From Corynebacterium meridianum (GTDB lineage: Bacteria; Actinomycetota; Actinomycetes; Mycobacteriales; Mycobacteriaceae): 64,000 nucleotides of DNA. The stretch spans positions 1 to 64,000 of the forward strand of contig NZ_JAEIOS010000012.1 in the NCBI RefSeq assembly GCF_016342265.1, written 5' to 3'. The notes below the pieces were generated by a model. The model saw only the letters and a list, made by a program, of their open reading frames with translations. It was not told the origin of the DNA and did not search any database. This document shows, one piece after another, positions 1-11,398 of this stretch; the first letter of the stretch is position 1; every line of letters starts with the position of its first letter. The position numbers were made by a program, and so were the translations under genes.

Positions 1-1986
1 TTGGTTGTTGTGGTTGTTGGTTTTTATGGGGATGGGGTGTGTGTGGTGGGGTGTTTTGAGGGTTCGGTGGAGGATGTTCGGGTTGCTGTGCGGGCTGCGG
101 AGGAAGCCCTCAAACGACGAGACTTCGTACCATCCGGAAAAGAGGATCGACCCTACTATTTCCGCAGTGGAAATTCGCCCGACGCGGCGATGGATATAAA
201 TCCCATTATTTACGGAGTCGAAGAAGCGTGGACTAAAAATGAAGCCGCTCGGGCGGACCGTATTTTAAACAGTGCCTATAAATCTGCCGTAGAAAACCAA
301 GACAGATTTGCGCAGGCGGTTTTTCTTGTTGAACGCGGGCGGCTGGCGCGACGAATCGGAAACCGAAGCGAAGCAATTGCTTTTCAGGGCCGGGCACTCG
401 AAAAACTGAATCAAGTATCAGCGGAAACAATGGCAATGGTGCGGGCAGAATGTCAATTAGAGCTTGGAATCATATTTTGGAGAATCAACGGTATTGAAGC
501 CCGTGACCATTTTCGAGAAGCTTATGAGTTGTTCAATGAGTGCGAATCCGATCTGAAATGCGCGGAGGTTGTCAAAGCGTGGTCTCGCGTCGAGCGGGAT
601 TTCGGAAACCTCTCGTATTCGAGAGACCTATTAGATTTGGCCATCTTGATATACCAGAGTTTAGGGAATGAAGCTGGGGTGGCCCGTTGTCTGCACTCTC
701 GGGGAATTCTTGAGCGAAGAAGTGGTAATCTGGCAAAGGCGGTCGACGACACTCAGCTTGCGATTGAGACTTTTGGAAAAGTGAATAATGGAAACACCCA
801 AACATCTGTCGCAAACTGTCTTCATTCGCTCGGTTTGATATATTTTGAGTTAGAAAAGTATAAGGATTCGCGAACGCTGCAGCTTATAGCAAAAAGAATG
901 TATAGACGTAGTGCCTCGTTAGAATCTGAGGCATATTGCGATATGCAGTTGGCTCTCATTTCGCGAGAATTGGGTCAGATTGAAGGGGTGAAGCCTCAAA
1001 TTGAAAAGTGTCTTAATATTTGGAGGTGTAAAAAAAATAGATTAGAGGAAGCAAGATGCCTCTTATGGCTAGCGTTGATTTCTTCACAGGAGGAAAATGA
1101 GGTTGAATTCAAAAAGTACATCGACGCAGCCTCATTTATCTATGAGGATATGAACATAGCATTTGGAAAAGTAAATGCATTAGAATTGCGGGCTCGACAT
1201 TGTGCCGCACACGGTCAGTGGGACCGCGCGGAGTCATTTTTTAAAAAGGCGCGAAAAATATATTCGTCTTCAGAGGACCTGAATTTGCTGCCCTGTGCGT
1301 GGATTGATGTGGAACGGGCTCAATTGATTTTTGAGAAAACAGTCGGCGGTAGCTCAAATAATTGCAGAACAGCGCGCGATTTCACGTGTGGAGAGGGGGA
1401 GTTGTCGCAGTTGCAGTCCGCCCTTGATTTGGCGCTTCCCGCGATGATTCTTTTTAACCGTGTAAAATCGACTTTCGCGACCGCATCTGCACGATCACAT
1501 TGGGCTCAGGTAACATCGAAATCCATTGTCCTGGTTTTCCGGTTGGCTGTGTTGATGAAAAATGAGAGATTGATATGTGATCTCGTGGAAACCGTCGTTA
1601 ATGCCGGAGTGCATCACACTGAGATCCTGGGCAGGGGCAGCAGTATCTTTCCGTCTCGTCAGGAGACTAATTTTCTCCCCTGGTTCGCATCGGAGGATCA
1701 CTTATTGGGGTTGGTTTTTCCTCAACGTGGTCCAGCTTTTGAGAATGATTCCGTCGGAGGACTTATTCTTCGTCGTGATTCTTTCGTGGGAAGTCGGTTT
1801 CATGAAGAAATTCCGGATGGTATCGGTTGTGTGGGATCGGCTTTAACTTTGGGCGGTTCTGTGGGGCTAATTGCGGGGGCACGTTTACGCATGTCGGAAG
1901 CGCCGAAGCTGAGAATGCCGGATGGGCATATCGCTTTAGGGGACTGGCTGGTGAACGATGAGCGCCTCACGATACAGGTGAAATAG
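1..1986 (+). CDS. TPR-repeat protein, 5' end outside the window
   Basis: The frame is open from the first base, so the N-terminus is probably missing; the codon at position 1 (TTG) cannot be trusted as a start, and ATG at 190 is the first convincing internal candidate. The visible 661 residues contain helical repeats typical of tetratricopeptide units (about residues 70-430), which usually mediate protein-protein contacts. Near the C-terminus a PKLRMPDGHIAL segment (635-646) resembles a motif I associate with actinobacterial TPR proteins encoded beside CHAT/caspase-like genes; that link is from memory and is inference. The body is clearly lower in GC than everything to the right, with many A/T-ended codons, which suggests transfer. 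It lies directly upstream of tsaB, where alr/tsaE often sit in relatives. Function is unknown. Confidence 0.7.
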   Translation: MVVVVVGFYGDGVCVVGCFEGSVEDVRVAVRAAEEALKRRDFVPSGKEDRPYYFRSGNSPDAAMDINPIIYGVEEAWTKNEAARADRILNSAYKSAVENQDRFAQAVFLVERGRLARRIGNRSEAIAFQGRALEKLNQVSAETMAMVRAECQLELGIIFWRINGIEARDHFREAYELFNECESDLKCAEVVKAWSRVERDFGNLSYSRDLLDLAILIYQSLGNEAGVARCLHSRGILERRSGNLAKAVDDTQLAIETFGKVNNGNTQTSVANCLHSLGLIYFELEKYKDSRTLQLIAKRMYRRSASLESEAYCDMQLALISRELGQIEGVKPQIEKCLNIWRCKKNRLEEARCLLWLALISSQEENEVEFKKYIDAASFIYEDMNIAFGKVNALELRARHCAAHGQWDRAESFFKKARKIYSSSEDLNLLPCAWIDVERAQLIFEKTVGGSSNNCRTARDFTCGEGELSQLQSALDLALPAMILFNRVKSTFATASARSHWAQVTSKSIVLVFRLAVLMKNERLICDLVETVVNAGVHHTEILGRGSSIFPSRQETNFLPWFASEDHLLGLVFPQRGPAFENDSVGGLILRRDSFVGSRFHEEIPDGIGCVGSALTLGGSVGLIAGARLRMSEAPKLRMPDGHIALGDWLVNDERLTIQVK

Positions 1987-2670
1987 ACCTGTTTCCGTAC
2001 GTGGATGATTTGTGATCGGTAGCGTCGTTCTATTACCGGTCCGACCGCGATGATTTACCGATAAACGACTTTAATTATATTCGGTTGGATAAAATTACCG
2101 GAATTGTATAGTACATTTCATATTTAGGCGGATATGTCCGAAGGGCGATGGTGGTAGTTTCTGGCTCGATCTCGGGCGGACCGTTCATATTTGTGGTGAT
2201 GAGGATATTGATATTGCTGAACTCGGATTCCTGATCAATCTTTGCTGTAGATCGCTCGAGTGCGACTCTTTTTTTCGGGGGCATAATAAAGCTGCGCTCC
2301 GTAATTTCGGATTTTCGGGTTCTTCGAAGGTAGTGGGTGTGGTTATGGTAGGTATGCTGAGTCTTGGGCGGATCTGGAAATTCGAGTTTCAATCTATCTT
2401 CGGGTTTAATCAAATGTGGTATATGTTGGATCAGGTTTCATCTATTTGATATTAGTGGTCAGATTTTCGGGTGGAATGATCCGTCGTCCTATACCTTCAA
2501 CTGCTGTATCGCGTATTCATGCGTCGTGTGTCTGCGTCCCGGTATGCAGCTGTGTCTGCGGTCTTCATCAGGATTTTCCTTGGGGGCTCAAATACCCGGT
2601 AGTCGGCAAAATTGCATCACCACTTCGGCAGTTTCTCGCGTTCCTTGACTTCTGAGCCCGAGCCCGAACC
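1987..2670. other. AT-rich gap without a convincing gene
   Basis: This 684-base stretch between the TPR gene and tsaB is much richer in A and T than the rest of the window. No family was recognised in either strand. A minus-strand frame (2075-2413, best start ATG at 2284, about 69 residues beginning MPPKKRV) is open, but it has only a distant GGAG and no recognisable motif, so it is not called a gene. The stretch probably belongs to the same acquired segment as the TPR gene and should hold the promoter of tsaB near its right end. Confidence 0.5.
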
Positions 2671-3429
2671 GTGTGCACTACAGTGTCCCCCGTGCACATC
2701 CTCGTCATCGACACGTCCACGCCGACCATCGTCACCGGTATCGTCGCCGCCTTCGGCGTGCCGGTCGACGGTTCAACCACCCGTCCTGTGTTTCGCTCCG
2801 TTGCCGAGCGCATTCTCCCGGACTGCCGCCAGCACGGGGAGCGTCTGACGCCGTCGATCCTGGAGTGTCTCGATGAGGCCGGTTTGAAGCCGGCGGATCT
2901 CGACGCGGTGGTCGTCGGGAGTGGGCCGGGGCCGTTCACCGGTCTGCGAGTGGGGATGGCGACCGCCACCGCCTTCGGGGAGGCTCTCGGTATCCCGGTG
3001 CACGGTGTGTGCTCGCTGGACTCGATTGCGATCCAGCTTGCGGAAAAGAATCCCGGACAGTCCCGGCTTCTCGTCGCCACCGATGCGCGCCGACGGGAGG
3101 TCTACTGGGGCAGCTACGAGCGCACCGACACCGGTGGGGTACCTGTCCGGGTCGGGGGACCGGCGGTGAACAAGCCCGCCGACGTCGCTGAACTCGTCGG
3201 TGTCGTCGGTGCGCTCAGCGTCCCGGACAGCCTGGCGGAGAAGCTCCGCGTCGACACACTCGCCGAGGTGCAGGCGTTGAACCTCTCCCCGTCGCCGGTA
3301 TCGCTCGTCCGTGCGGCCGATCTGGACTGCGAACCGGTGCCCATCGTCCCGCTCTACCTGCGACGCCCGGACGCGGTGCCGCCGAAGCCGAAGCCGATCA
3401 GCCCGGCTGTGCCGGACGTGGAACTGTGA
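2671..3429 (+). CDS. tsaB: tRNA threonylcarbamoyladenosine synthesis protein TsaB
   Basis: TsaB is the non-catalytic ASKHA-fold partner of TsaD in making the t6A37 modification of ANN-decoding tRNAs in the cytoplasm. The N-terminal ASKHA strand (LVIDTSTP, residues 11-18) and the signature GPGPFTGLRVG (85-95) are both present. The length of 252 residues is usual. The GTG at 2671 gives the longest form, but GTG at 2683 or 2692 would place the start nearer the conserved first strand, and no clear ribosome site separates them. The gene is the first of a tightly packed tsaB-rimI-tsaD operon; its end overlaps the rimI start. A tsaE gene is not seen upstream, where the AT-rich segment lies instead. 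Confidence 0.95.
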   Translation: MCTTVSPVHILVIDTSTPTIVTGIVAAFGVPVDGSTTRPVFRSVAERILPDCRQHGERLTPSILECLDEAGLKPADLDAVVVGSGPGPFTGLRVGMATATAFGEALGIPVHGVCSLDSIAIQLAEKNPGQSRLLVATDARRREVYWGSYERTDTGGVPVRVGGPAVNKPADVAELVGVVGALSVPDSLAEKLRVDTLAEVQALNLSPSPVSLVRAADLDCEPVPIVPLYLRRPDAVPPKPKPISPAVPDVEL

Positions 3430-3968
3430 TGGGTTCCGTCGTCATCCGGCGTCTCTCCCCGAGCGACGCGCAGCGGTGCTCCGAGCTTGAGCGGATTCTC
3501 TTCCCCGGGGATGATCCGTGGAGTGCCGCGGCGTTCCGTTCGGAGATGGCCAACCCGTTCTGCCTCTGCCTCGCGGCGGTGGAGACCGGGGACGCGGATC
3601 AGTCCCGTGGTCCGGGTGCCACGGTCGAGGGGGCAGGGGGCCTCGTCGGCTACGCGATCCTCGCCATGGCCGGCCCTCCTGATGACCCCGAGTTCGAGGT
3701 GCACACCATCGGTGTGGACCCCGCACACCAGCGTCGCGGTATCGGACGTCAGCTGCTGGAGGCCATGCTCGCCGCCGCCGATGAACGCTCCGGCCCGGTG
3801 TTCCTGGAGGTGCGGTGCGACAATGAACCGGCCATCACCCTGTACGAGCGGTACGGATTCGTCCGTCTGGGTGTGCGCCGCAACTACTATCAGCCGTCGG
3901 GTGCGGACGCGTACACCATGCGTCGCGATCCCGCATCAGCGCGGACTGCCACCGGAGACAACCTGTGA
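3426..3968 (+). CDS. rimI: Ribosomal protein N-terminal alanine acetyltransferase RimI
   Basis: This is a GNAT-family N-acetyltransferase, by context RimI, which acetylates the N-terminal alanine of ribosomal protein S18 and possibly other proteins. The acetyl-CoA binding loop [10 protein letters not shown] (about 102-111) and the late [13 protein letters not shown] segment (133-145) are typical. An insertion around residues 55-70 lengthens it slightly against the usual 150-160 residues. GTG at 3426 overlaps the tsaB stop by four bases and ATG at 3429 by one; either fits translational coupling. Placement between tsaB and tsaD is the common actinobacterial arrangement. Confidence 0.92.
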   Translation: MMGSVVIRRLSPSDAQRCSELERILFPGDDPWSAAAFRSEMANPFCLCLAAVETGDADQSRGPGATVEGAGGLVGYAILAMAGPPDDPEFEVHTIGVDPAHQRRGIGRQLLEAMLAAADERSGPVFLEVRCDNEPAITLYERYGFVRLGVRRNYYQPSGADAYTMRRDPASARTATGDNL

Positions 3969-5080
3969 GGACACGACCTGTGAACACGTCGACCATCCCG
4001 GAACCGGCACAGAACGGTGACGACACGATCCGCCGCACCATCGTCATGGGCGTCGAGAGTTCCTGCGACGAGACGGGCGTCGGCATCGTGCGCATCACCC
4101 ACGGTCCCGGGGTGACACCCGAACTGGAGATCCTCGCGGACGTCGTCGCCTCGTCGATGGATCAGCACGCCCGTTTCGGCGGCGTCGTGCCCGAGATCGC
4201 GTCGCGTGCGCACCTGGAGTCGATCGGCCCGGTCACCCGGGAGGCACTCCGGCAGGCGGGCATCGACCGCCCGGATGCCGTGGCGTGCACCATCGGTCCC
4301 GGGCTCGCCGGTGCGCTGCTCGTGGGCGCGAGCGCGGCGAAGGCCTTCGCGGCGGCGTGGGGGGTGCCGTTCTACGCGGTCAACCACCTCGGCGGGCATG
4401 TCGCGGTGGCGACGCTCGACGGCCGAGACCTGCCGCACTCGGTGGCGCTGCTGGTCTCCGGCGGTCACACGCAGCTGCTCGAGGTCGACGGTGTCGGGCT
4501 GCCGATGCGGGAGCTGGGGTCCACCCTGGACGACGCCGCGGGTGAGGCCTACGACAAGGTCGCGCGTCTGCTCCGGCTCGGATACCCGGGTGGCCCGGTC
4601 ATCGACCGCCTGGCGAGGCGGGGGAACCCGAGGGCGGTGGACTTCCCGCGGGGCATGATGCGCCGCGATGATTCCCGCCACGATTTCTCCTTCTCCGGGT
4701 TGAAGACGGCGGTGGCACGCCACGTCGAGGCCGCCGAGCGCGAGGGGCGGGTCATCGACGTGCCGGACGTGTGCGCGTCGTTCCAGGAGGCCGTGGTTGA
4801 CGTCCTCACCCGGAAGGCTGTCCGCGCGTGCGGGGACGTCGGGGCGAAGGTGCTGCTCCTCGGTGGGGGAGTGGCCGCGAACTCCCGGCTGCGGGAACTG
4901 GCTGAGGAACGCTGCCGTGCCGCCGGTGTCGAGCTCCGGGTCCCGGAACTCAGACTCTGCACGGACAACGGCGTGATGATCGCGGCTCTCGCCGCGCACC
5001 GGATCGCTGCGGGTGCTGGGCCGAGTGAGCTGTCGGCGGGGACGGACCCCGGCCTCGATGTTGAGATCCCGCAGGTGTAA
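3965..5080 (+). CDS. tsaD: tRNA N6-adenosine threonylcarbamoyltransferase TsaD
   Basis: TsaD transfers the threonylcarbamoyl group from the TsaC product to A37 of tRNA. The ASKHA core begins at [11 protein letters not shown] (28-38). The metal-binding histidines sit in VNHLGGH (H141, H145), followed by SGGHTQ (165-170) and [10 protein letters not shown] (189-198), with [11 protein letters not shown] near residue 305. At 371 residues it is slightly long because of a roughly 25-residue N-terminal lead; GTG at 3980 is an alternative start. GTG at 3965 overlaps the rimI stop by four bases (GTGA), which suggests coupling. Confidence 0.97.
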   Translation: MRTRPVNTSTIPEPAQNGDDTIRRTIVMGVESSCDETGVGIVRITHGPGVTPELEILADVVASSMDQHARFGGVVPEIASRAHLESIGPVTREALRQAGIDRPDAVACTIGPGLAGALLVGASAAKAFAAAWGVPFYAVNHLGGHVAVATLDGRDLPHSVALLVSGGHTQLLEVDGVGLPMRELGSTLDDAAGEAYDKVARLLRLGYPGGPVIDRLARRGNPRAVDFPRGMMRRDDSRHDFSFSGLKTAVARHVEAAEREGRVIDVPDVCASFQEAVVDVLTRKAVRACGDVGAKVLLLGGGVAANSRLRELAEERCRAAGVELRVPELRLCTDNGVMIAALAAHRIAAGAGPSELSAGTDPGLDVEIPQV

Positions 5081-5113
5081 CCCCGGGAAACAACCGGGTA
5101 CGCGCCGGTGAAT

Positions 5114-5135
5114 TGTCGGGGAAGATGCCCCGACA
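5114..5135 (+). terminator. Hairpin after tsaD
   Basis: A perfect 8-bp stem, TGTCGGGG at 5114-5121 and CCCCGACA at 5128-5135, with a 6-base loop, lies 34 bases after the tsaD stop. There is no strong T-run, as is common for high-GC terminators. Confidence 0.5.
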
Positions 5136-5219
5136 TCGCCGTTCCCGGTGCGCCGGACGGGATACCTTTGCTTCGTTGAACTTTGCCCGTCCCGACGAAA
5201 CCCCTGGAGTATCCCCCGC

Positions 5220-5663
5220 ATGAGCATCGGTTACCTGGTCTACCCCGATCTGACCAGCCGCACCCTCACCTTCGAGATCGACGAGGCGGCCCGCTTCCTC
5301 GGCGACCTCGAGAACGACCGCGTCTACGTCGCCTTCCAGGACGACGGCGAGACCCTGGCGGCGCTGTACTCGGCGGGGGCGAAAGCGAACGGTGCGGAAC
5401 CGAACCCGGTGGCGTCGATGGCCCGGAACAAGGCTGCCACGGGCAACGCGAATTTCCTGACCGATCCGACGTCCGCCATCTGCGGGCCGGTGATCTTCAT
5501 CGGTGCGGACGGTGCGGATGTCACCGAGAAGGACATCGCCAAGGTCGACCGCGGTATTCGGGCGGTGCGCAACTACCGGGATGACGAGACCGACGAGTAC
5601 TCGCTGTGGCGTGGATCGGTGCTCGCCATCGCGCGCCGGGAGAATGACGCCGACGTCTCCTAG
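5220..5663 (+). CDS. Conserved hypothetical protein, about 147 residues
   Basis: The likely start is ATG at 5220 (MSIGYLVYPDL), preceded by a GGAG sequence; upstream in-frame codons do not look like protein. The product is soluble, with no signal peptide or membrane segment. It begins with a beta-rich stretch, contains an acidic centre and ends with NYRDDETDEYSLWRGS followed by a short tail. I do not recognise the family and assign no function. It stands alone between the tsaD terminator and the cutinase gene, on the same strand as both. Confidence 0.75.
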   Translation: MSIGYLVYPDLTSRTLTFEIDEAARFLGDLENDRVYVAFQDDGETLAALYSAGAKANGAEPNPVASMARNKAATGNANFLTDPTSAICGPVIFIGADGADVTEKDIAKVDRGIRAVRNYRDDETDEYSLWRGSVLAIARRENDADVS

Positions 5664-5734
5664 TTTCAGCACTGGTGCTGTGGTTCCGGCTAGGATTGCC
5701 GGGAAAACGAACGACAGGCCGTCAGGAGTGCCCC

Positions 5735-7255
5735 ATGTCCCGCAGCAGAATCGTCCCTGCGCTCCTCGCGCTGCTGCTCACCGGGGCGTCGGCGGGCACC
5801 ACCGGGATCGCTGCGGCGCAGACCGCGACCTCGCCGACGGTTCCGCTGTGCCCGGAGCCGGTGGTTCTCGCCGCCCGGGGGTCAGGATCTGAGTTCAGCG
5901 GCCCCCGGCAGTATCCCGGGGCAGTCGGCCCGTCGACGGGGTGGGAGGGGGAGGGCATCGCCCGGCTGCTGGAACGCGCCGATCTCCACGGATTCTCGGT
6001 CCGGGCGTTGACCCCGGAGGAGTACCCCGCCGTCGAGGCCTGGCGTCTCGACGAAATCATGACATCCATCGAGCAGGGACGCCGGTCCACCGTGCGGCGG
6101 GTGGCCGACATGCAGGCGGCCGGATGCCAACCGGTGGTCATCCCCGTCGGATATTCGCAGGGCGCGATGGTGTTCAACGGTGCCGAGCGGGCGCTCGCCG
6201 ACGCCGCCCATCTACCGGGTGTGCTGTACCTGGGCAATCCGATGCGGGACGGCCGCGTGCCCCGGAACACCGGAAGCGCACCGGTGGTTCCCGGTCGTGC
6301 ATTCCCTGCTGTGTGGCCCTGGGAACCGGCACCCTCGCTCAATGCCCCGCGACAGGAGGGCATCGACTACTGCTACCGGAACGACATCTTCTGCGATCCG
6401 GGCGGAACGTCGGTGGATACCCACACCAGTTACCTGACCGGAAATCCCGACGAGGATGCTGCGGACCGCGCGGTGATCGAAACGTTCACCGGTTGGATGG
6501 CCCGGGCACGTGCGCAGCTGGACGGTGGGGAACGCGTCGCGGTGACCCGCCCCGTCGAAGAGATCCTGGTCCTCGACACCTCCGACCCGGCGGTTCTCGC
6601 GGCTCTCGTGCGCGGGATTCCCCGGATAGTGCAGGCGGTCACCGGGGCCAACCCCGAGTCGCGCGTCGGAGTGGCGGTGGTGCGCGACGGGGCGGCTCGG
6701 TGGCTGCTTCCACCGACCCGGGACACCCGGGCCGTCGCGGCTGTCCTTTCCGCTCCCGACGGACCGCCCATCGGTGACATCCTCACGGATCCGGAGCCCG
6801 AGGGGCGTTCGGTACGGAACGTGATCACGGTGACCGATACGGAGGTACGCGCGGGGCGGAAGATCATCAGCCATACTGCGGCCGGCGCCGCATCCGTGGT
6901 TCTCACGACGGTAACCGATCAGGTGACGGCGCCGAATGCGGTCCTCGACGCGCCGGGGATCTGGTTCGCCGGTCAACCCGCCGGAGTGACGGGAATGCTG
7001 TCCCGTGTGTTCGTCGACGGGCCCGTCCGGCAGAGACTTGATTTCGGGGACGGTACGGTCGTGGATCCTGCGGGCCGGGAGTATGTGGAACACGTGTGGC
7101 GGGCCCCGGGAACCTATCCGGTGACATTGACGGTGACGGATTCCCTGGGCCGTACCGGGGTGGATCGCCGGTGGGTACGGATCTATTCCGGTGATGTCGC
7201 CGCCGAGTTGGATACGGCGTTCCGGTCGATGCCCGCGCGGGCGGGGAGTGTGTGA
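5735..7255 (+). CDS. Secreted cutinase-family hydrolase with C-terminal PKD domain
   Basis: The N-terminus (about residues 1-29, ending GIAAAQ) is a Sec signal peptide, and ATG at 5735 has a good AGGAG site; a longer in-frame start at 5675 would bury the signal. The mature part is a cutinase-type alpha/beta hydrolase: the nucleophile is in GYSQGA (S141), with a disulfide-type [12 protein letters not shown] segment (213-224) and a candidate histidine at 230. Corynebacterial and mycobacterial members act on esters and lipids at the cell surface. After a long middle region, residues about 400-482 form a PKD (Ig-like) domain ([20 protein letters not shown]). Cutinases are usually 200-350 residues, so a 506-residue form with PKD is unusual. 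The substrate is unknown. Confidence 0.88.
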   Translation: MSRSRIVPALLALLLTGASAGTTGIAAAQTATSPTVPLCPEPVVLAARGSGSEFSGPRQYPGAVGPSTGWEGEGIARLLERADLHGFSVRALTPEEYPAVEAWRLDEIMTSIEQGRRSTVRRVADMQAAGCQPVVIPVGYSQGAMVFNGAERALADAAHLPGVLYLGNPMRDGRVPRNTGSAPVVPGRAFPAVWPWEPAPSLNAPRQEGIDYCYRNDIFCDPGGTSVDTHTSYLTGNPDEDAADRAVIETFTGWMARARAQLDGGERVAVTRPVEEILVLDTSDPAVLAALVRGIPRIVQAVTGANPESRVGVAVVRDGAARWLLPPTRDTRAVAAVLSAPDGPPIGDILTDPEPEGRSVRNVITVTDTEVRAGRKIISHTAAGAASVVLTTVTDQVTAPNAVLDAPGIWFAGQPAGVTGMLSRVFVDGPVRQRLDFGDGTVVDPAGREYVEHVWRAPGTYPVTLTVTDSLGRTGVDRRWVRIYSGDVAAELDTAFRSMPARAGSV

Positions 7256-7327
7256 CGGAAAGCACGGGGAGTGCCGGGTGGTGCGGTCCCGGGGCAGGCG
7301 CCGGGTGGCACACCACGCGGTTGAGTG

Positions 7328-7354
7328 CTGGCACTCGCGAGGGTAGAGTGCCAG
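7328..7354 (+). promoter_or_regulatory. CIRCE operator (HrcA site)
   Basis: CTGGCACTC at 7328-7336 and GAGTGCCAG at 7346-7354 form a perfect 9-bp inverted repeat with a 9-base spacer, the CIRCE architecture bound by the heat-shock repressor HrcA. It lies about 105 bases before groES. Confidence 0.93.
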
Positions 7355-7458
7355 TAGGTTGTTTGACACACAGTTGTTCACCCGCGACGACGGCTGTGCT
7401 GGGCAAGCTCAACCGGCACAATCACATTCAACTTCCCGAGCACATGGAGGAATTCATC

Positions 7459-9386
<1,928 letters not shown>

Positions 9387-9407
9387 GTCGAAGGACTGAC
9401 ACCGGTA

Positions 9408-9466
9408 CAGACCCGGCCCCACCACACCGAACGCCCGACGTCCGGTGGAAGGAGGGGCCGGGTCTG
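9408..9466 (+). terminator. Terminator of groES-groEL1
   Basis: CAGACCCGGCCCC at 9408-9420 pairs perfectly with GGGGCCGGGTCTG at 9454-9466. The 33-base interior has its own short pairing, and ATTTT follows soon after at about 9471. Confidence 0.8.
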
Positions 9467-9539
9467 CTCCATTTTCGCGGGGAAACCGTATTCTTGGTGC
9501 AGTCCCCGGAGACCGTCCGAGAAAGGCATCGAACGATCC

Positions 9540-11369
9540 ATGACCCAGCCCGACGGCGCACGCGCTGAGAGCCACAACTTCCAGGTCGATCTCGGCGGGA
9601 TCGTCGAGATCCTCAGCCGGAACCTCTACTCCGGCCCCCAGGTCTTCGTCCGGGAGCTCCTGCAGAACGGCGTCGACGCGATCACCGCACACCGCGCGAT
9701 CGACCCCGGCTGCCCCGCCGAGATCCGGATCGTCACCGACGGCACCACGATCACCGTCACCGACACCGGCATCGGACTGACCCCGCAGCAGGCCGAGGGG
9801 CTGCTCGCCACCATCGGGGCGTCGTCGAAACGCGACGAGTGGGGGATGTCCCGCAGCGACTTCATCGGGCAGTTCGGTATCGGACTACTGTCCTGCTTCA
9901 TGGTCTCCCCACGGATCACCGTCCACAGTCGCTCCGCCGCGACCCCCGGGCAACCGGTGTGCTGGCGTGGCTCCAACGACGGAACCTGGTCCGCGGGCGT
10001 GGTCACCGACGACGAACTTCCCCCGGAGCTCACCGGCCCCGGCACCACCGTGACCCTCGACGTGATGCCGGGGGAGCGGCACGCCGAACACGAGGTGCTG
10101 CGCCGCCGGATCCTGTCCTACGGCAGTCACCTCCCGGTGACGGTGACCCTCGCCCGGAGGGGAGCCGAGCCGGAGTGCCTCAGCGCGGCGGTCGCGCCCT
10201 GGGAGATGGATCGGGACGCTGCGGCCCGATGGTGTGACGAGGAGTTCGGATTCGCTCCCTTCGACCAGGTTCCACTCGATGTTCCCGTCGCAGGTCTCCG
10301 CGGGATCGCATTCGTGTCCGCGCGTGCGGGACATCCCGGCCAGGAACAGCACCACCGCGTGTATCTGCGCCGGATGCTGCTGTCCGAGCGCGCCTACGAC
10401 GTCGTGCCGGAGTGGGCGTACTTCGTCCGTGTCGTCGCCGATGCGGAACACCTCAAACCGACCGCCTCCCGCGAGGGCCTGTTCGACGACGAACTGCTGG
10501 AGGAGACCCGACAGGGCATCGGTACCGCGATCCGGGACTGGATGAACAACCTCGCCGAGCGGGAGCCCGCCCGGTTCCGCGAGTTCCTCGCCCTCCACCT
10601 CACGGGGCTGAAGGCCCTGGCCGTGACCGACGCGGAGACCCGCGCACTGGTCGCCTCCAGCGTCCCGTTCTCCACCTCACTCGGGATGCTCACCCTAGAC
10701 GAGATCCTCGGGAAACACGGGCGGATCGCCTACGCGACGACCGACGACCGGTTCCGCGCCCTGCGCCCCGTGGCCGAGGCCAACGGACTGTGCATCGTAA
10801 ACGCCGGTTTCTCCTACGACGAGGAGGTCATCGGTCAGATCAGACTCGACCGCCCGGAAGCGGACATCGCCGAACTCGACCCCCGGGATGTCCTCGGTGT
10901 CCTCGAGAAGGTCGACCTCGGTACCGAGGCGGCGCTGATCCCTCTCGTGGACGCCGCCGAACTCGCCCTCGAGGGACAGAAACTGAACATCGTCGTGCGG
11001 AAGTTCCTGCCCGCCACGATGGCGGTTCTGTTCCTGCCCAACCCGGATGCCGCGGGCCGGGCGCTGGAGGAGAGGCAGCGGCGCGACGAGGGTCTGTTCG
11101 CCGGGCTGGTCGATCTCATGCACCCCGAGAAGGCCGATGACCACGCGCCGCAGCTGATCCTGAACGCCGACGCCGGCATCATCCACCAGCTCGCCGGGGC
11201 CGCCGTCGGCGGCGGTAGCCCGGTGGTCGTGGAATCGGCGATCCGGGGGTTCTACGTCCAGGCCCTCCTCAGTGGCAGACACCGCATGGACGCCCAGGTG
11301 CGGGCATGGTCCTCCAACCTCTTCACCGCACTGATCAGCGCGTCCCTCGATGGCGGCGACACCGCATGA
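9540..11369 (+). CDS. htpG: Hsp90-family chaperone (HtpG-like)
   Basis: The N-terminal GHKL ATPase domain is clear: VRELLQNGVDAI (38-49, E39, N43, D46), DTGIGL (75-80) and GQFGIGLLSCF (110-120). These match the Hsp90 signatures around ATP and the catalytic glutamate. A middle domain and a short C-terminal region follow, for 609 residues in total, close to classical HtpG (about 620-630). It should act as an ATP-driven chaperone dimer in the cytoplasm. Its stop is about 30 bases before the start of a large TPR gene, and four YbjN-fold genes follow, so it may serve a dedicated client set. It sits between groEL1 and sigD. Confidence 0.92.
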   Translation: MTQPDGARAESHNFQVDLGGIVEILSRNLYSGPQVFVRELLQNGVDAITAHRAIDPGCPAEIRIVTDGTTITVTDTGIGLTPQQAEGLLATIGASSKRDEWGMSRSDFIGQFGIGLLSCFMVSPRITVHSRSAATPGQPVCWRGSNDGTWSAGVVTDDELPPELTGPGTTVTLDVMPGERHAEHEVLRRRILSYGSHLPVTVTLARRGAEPECLSAAVAPWEMDRDAAARWCDEEFGFAPFDQVPLDVPVAGLRGIAFVSARAGHPGQEQHHRVYLRRMLLSERAYDVVPEWAYFVRVVADAEHLKPTASREGLFDDELLEETRQGIGTAIRDWMNNLAEREPARFREFLALHLTGLKALAVTDAETRALVASSVPFSTSLGMLTLDEILGKHGRIAYATTDDRFRALRPVAEANGLCIVNAGFSYDEEVIGQIRLDRPEADIAELDPRDVLGVLEKVDLGTEAALIPLVDAAELALEGQKLNIVVRKFLPATMAVLFLPNPDAAGRALEERQRRDEGLFAGLVDLMHPEKADDHAPQLILNADAGIIHQLAGAAVGGGSPVVVESAIRGFYVQALLSGRHRMDAQVRAWSSNLFTALISASLDGGDTA

Positions 11370-11398
11370 ACCACGTACCCGACGACCAGGAGCACCCC

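Noticed and set aside
2075-2413. Small minus-strand frame in the AT-rich gap
   Set aside because: No motif or convincing ribosome site; AT-rich DNA without clear codon bias. It remains possible but cannot be supported.
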